From assembly GCA_012295275.1 (NCBI GenBank), contig CM022672.1, positions 30,312,059 to 30,357,058 on the forward strand: 45,000 bases of DNA, given 5' to 3'. The notes beneath the pieces were generated by a model. That model worked only from the letters and a program-made list of their open reading frames with translations, had not been told where the DNA came from and made no database searches. Made by a program: the position numbers and the translations under genes. Below are positions 28,880 to 45,000 of the stretch, piece by piece. How positions within the stretch are numbered: position 1 is the first letter of the stretch; each line of letters begins with the position of its first letter. This stretch comes from Chrysomallon squamiferum. Taxonomy: Eukaryota; Mollusca; Gastropoda; Neomphalida; Peltospiridae.

Positions 28880-29877
28880 TTAAAATGAATGTAATTAATA
28901 ATAAATAAATAAATACATTTTGAAGATAATGAAAGCATACACACGTCGTACGCTGAAGAGGTTCACACGTACAAATTCGAATAAATCTCACGCCCAAGAA
29001 ATCACCCAAAATCACAGAAAATAATTAATGAACAAAACAGTAAAAAAAATAAAAAATAAAAGAAGAACAATTATTGCAGCATTAAAAAAAAAAAATTCAA
29101 ACCAACTTTAAAAAAAAAAAAAAAAATTCAAACGGAATACCATCGCAAAAATGATTCGATTTCCCGCTTTACTCACTTTTTTGAGAGCATTCGATTGTGT
29201 TTCCGGTGTTTTGAACTAACACAAATGAAAAAATATATATAAAAATAAAATACACAAATGCTGACATTAGGATCTCCCTGTGTAGATTGTTATTTATTTA
29301 TTTATTTATTTATTTATTCTTAATTAATCTTCTTATCAAGACTTTTGCAGTGGAGAGATCGATTGCCTTTCGACTCTGGTAACATCGTAAGTGATATATT
29401 ACAACTTCCCGTCTATCATGCTTATTTGGCACAAATGTGGCCCTCATCTGGATTGGCTTTTGCAAAATTTGACAAATAACATAAAACATAATGTTTTAAC
29501 TGTATCAACAGCAAACATGACAACATTTACCCATATTTCAGAGAGCTGATTGCAGATTTCTGCCATTTATTCTCATGGAAACTGACTGTAAGAATGATAA
29601 CATATCGGATATGTCACGAAGAATTCACACACACACACACACACACGCGCACACACACACAGTTTAAAAAAAAAAAAAAAAAAAAAAAAAGAGTAAACAA
29701 ATCACAATAATGTCGACATATGATAACGTCCGCAAACGATAACGTAACATTAAGAATTTTGGAGAAAGGAAGCCCCATTATCAGTGCTTTTTCCGTGACG
29801 TTGGGTCGTTAAGTAATAAAAGTGTTTAGTATAACAATATAATATAATTTCATAATGGAATTATTATAATAATAATG

Positions 29878-29912
<35 letters not shown>

Positions 29913-30464
29913 AACACTGAAACAACATCATAATTATTTATTATTATTTTAAGAATTTAAGAATATTGCACTTTGCAGTCTTTAACCTTCCCCCCACACA
30001 CACACACATATAGTATAGAGGCATCTTAGAACCACATACTTATTCCTATATGTTTAAGATTACATTTAGATATACATTGCATATGGAATTCTCTTTGAAG
30101 GTGACGTAATAGCGTGTTTATGGGCGACCTAGATCTGTCAAATGAGCTATTAAAAACAGTGCTGTTACGTTATAATTTTCAGTACTTGTATTCTTATATA
30201 TTTTAATGACCGATTCATGAAAAATAAAGCAAATTATATACTAACACCACAGTTCAACTTTCATTGGAGTGTTACTGTAAATTAAAATGGGATTCATTGA
30301 CAACAATGTTAAGTATCGATTAACTAATTAATAAAAAGCAGATTTTCAAATCAAACACAAAAAATCACAAACAAATTTAGTGACTTCGTCCTTTGACTAA
30401 CAGAAAAATTTGTCGATGAAGCATTTACTAGGAAGTCACTGCGTTCGTTGAACAAAGAATAATC

Positions 30465-30524
<60 letters not shown>

Positions 30525-31804
30525 AATAAATAAATAATCTTGTTAAATAAAAAACGTGTTCATAATTTTATTTATATGCTTCAAAGATTGATAATAATAA
30601 GAAAAAAAAAATACAAATAATTAAGTAATAAAAAAACTAAAAAAACCAACTAAAACTAAAACTAAATAAAATAATAATTAAAAAGAACCTACATAAATAA
30701 TAAATAAAATAATAATTAAAAAGAACCTACATAAATAATAAATAAATAATAAATAAATGATGTTGATGATAATGATAATGATGACAAAAGAAGATGAAGA
30801 AAATAAAATTAACACATTTATTTTTCAAAATAACAAAGAATTTTATTCTTTCCGTGGAAGTACTTTTTTTCTTTTCCTGATTTAATTTTGTGACCAAAAG
30901 ATTATGTGCAACACAACATCAAATTATTATTGTTTTATTATTTATCAAAATACACTTTCTGCAAACATTATGATCCAATATACTATAAAATATCAAAAAT
31001 CTTTTAATAAATAAATAAAATATACAGTTGTAAATGGAAGTTGTAAGAGAGAAAATTAAAAATGCAAAATCTTTGAATAGTTAAAACTGACATTCATTAC
31101 AGTTGTTGAAATTAATCAACCTTTCTTAGATATATTAATAGTCCCAAGAAAAAAAAAGAAAAAAAAAAAAAAGAAAATTAAAATCAGATCCCGGTTATTT
31201 GTTCAGGTGAGATTAATACAATAAGAATGTTTGGCATGAATTTGTGCCTTTAAAACCTTTCTTGACCATGTTTCAGTTTGCTAAAGGGCAAGATAGGGAG
31301 CTATAGTTTATATTCAGTACTATCTCATTAAATCTAAACAATATGCATATATCAACACACACACATACACACTTTTATATCAAACCATTTAGACATACAA
31401 AACCAACTCATCTATACTTTCTATATACACATACATACTCCATGAAAAAACCTACAGATATTTGTCTAAGAAAAACATCAAGTTTAGGTGATGTAAATGT
31501 ATTTTAATAATCAAAATGTAGCTCTTTTTTTTCAGTTATATTTTATACTCACACGCTGAACTAGACAAAGGCAATATAAAATGAATCTCACCAGTTCATT
31601 TTAAAACTGCTACCTTTACAACCTTATACAAGAGCATTTTTCTTTTATATATTCTTCAGAAGATATATTTGTTTTGATCTTTTTCATGTTAACACTTTCT
31701 AAACAGGTAAATGTCTGGGTTGTCAAGACTAAAGTCGAAAAAAAAAAAAAAAGACAAAAAGAAAAGAAAGAAAATGGTGGCATAGTGACACCAAGCTGAT
31801 TTTT
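28763..31804. other. Intergenic region upstream of POFUT1 and downstream of the unknown gene
   Basis: AT-rich with (AAT)n at 28838-28880, 29877-29910 and 30464-30510, (CA)n plus poly(A) at 29623-29690, and A-rich stretches at 30600-30760 and 31148-31175. POFUT1's promoter should lie around 28770-29400 and the unknown gene's 3' UTR at the right. No further gene, tRNA or mobile-element coding sequence was seen. Confidence 0.6.
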
Positions 31805-44655
<12,851 letters not shown>

Positions 44656-44694
44656 CTAAATAACATTTCATTAAATTATTATATTAAAACCATT

Positions 44695-45000
44695 GCCTCT
44701 GTGTGTGTGTATGTACATACACAGATACATACATACATACATACAAGTTTATAAATACACACACACATACACACACAGGTTTTATATTAATAATTTTATA
44801 ATAATTTGATATATAAATATAATGTCTGTGTGTGTGTGCATGCGCATGTTTGTGTGTTTGTTTTATGTATATTTACATATAAAGAGAAAGAGAGAGTGGG
44901 ATAGACTAACAGAGAGATCATTATAGATAGATAGCTAGATAGATAAATAGACATTCAGACAGTCAGGCAGATAGATAACAACTTTCTCTTGCTTGTTTAA
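44695..45000. repeat. TG/CATA/AGAG simple-repeat intron
   Basis: Mixed short simple repeats (GT, ACAT, GATA, CAGT) to the end of the window; no exon recognised. Confidence 0.75.

Noticed and set aside
29300-31800. Possible additional gene or tRNA in the intergenic region
   Set aside because: No exon with good borders and conserved sequence and no cloverleaf-like GC-rich block was found.

Overview
This is a eukaryotic nuclear segment. It is very AT-rich, has short exons with GT-AG introns mostly between a few hundred bases and about 2 kb, and is saturated with microsatellites (AAT, AAAT, TG/CA, CT/GA, ATGT) and minisatellites. The gene content is animal: a TTC28-like TPR/CHAT protein, a torsin AAA+ ATPase and the Notch-modifying enzyme POFUT1. 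A compact TTC28-like gene with a very AT-rich repeat background suggests a marine invertebrate, perhaps a mollusc or other lophotrochozoan. That placement is inference. No bacterial, viral, CRISPR or clear transposon-coding content was seen.

Layout. (1) 603-19052, minus strand: a TTC28-like gene. Seventeen coding exons join in a consistent phase into 1,534 codons, and the 3' end lies beyond base 1. (2) 19994-21644, plus strand: a single-coding-exon torsin, head-to-head with the TTC28-like gene. Its last ~25 codons are thrown out of frame by one extra T in a T6 run. (3) 23166-28762, minus strand: a complete seven-exon POFUT1 ending in HDEL, convergent with the torsin. (4) 31805-44655, minus strand: nineteen exons of an unrecognised coiled-coil/zinc-ribbon/helical protein whose 5' end lies beyond base 45000. 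It has a second apparent one-base frameshift, in a C5 run. The rest is intron and intergenic sequence rich in simple repeats.

The most unusual pattern is recurrent. At eight or more exon edges in three of the genes, a tandem array in the adjacent intron is built from copies of the exon edge itself, including coding bases and the splice donor or acceptor. Donor-side arrays adjoin the exons at 4590, 11415, 24676 and 43751, and probably 6789. Acceptor-side arrays adjoin the exons at 9394, 15780, 17549 and 24871. POFUT1 exon 5 has both. These look like tandem duplications spanning splice sites that have expanded into the introns, leaving rows of decoy splice sites.

The genes do not form one pathway. 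POFUT1 is a soluble ER glycosyltransferase and torsins act in the ER/nuclear-envelope lumen. The TTC28-like protein is probably a scaffold, because its CHAT domain lacks the usual His/Cys dyad.
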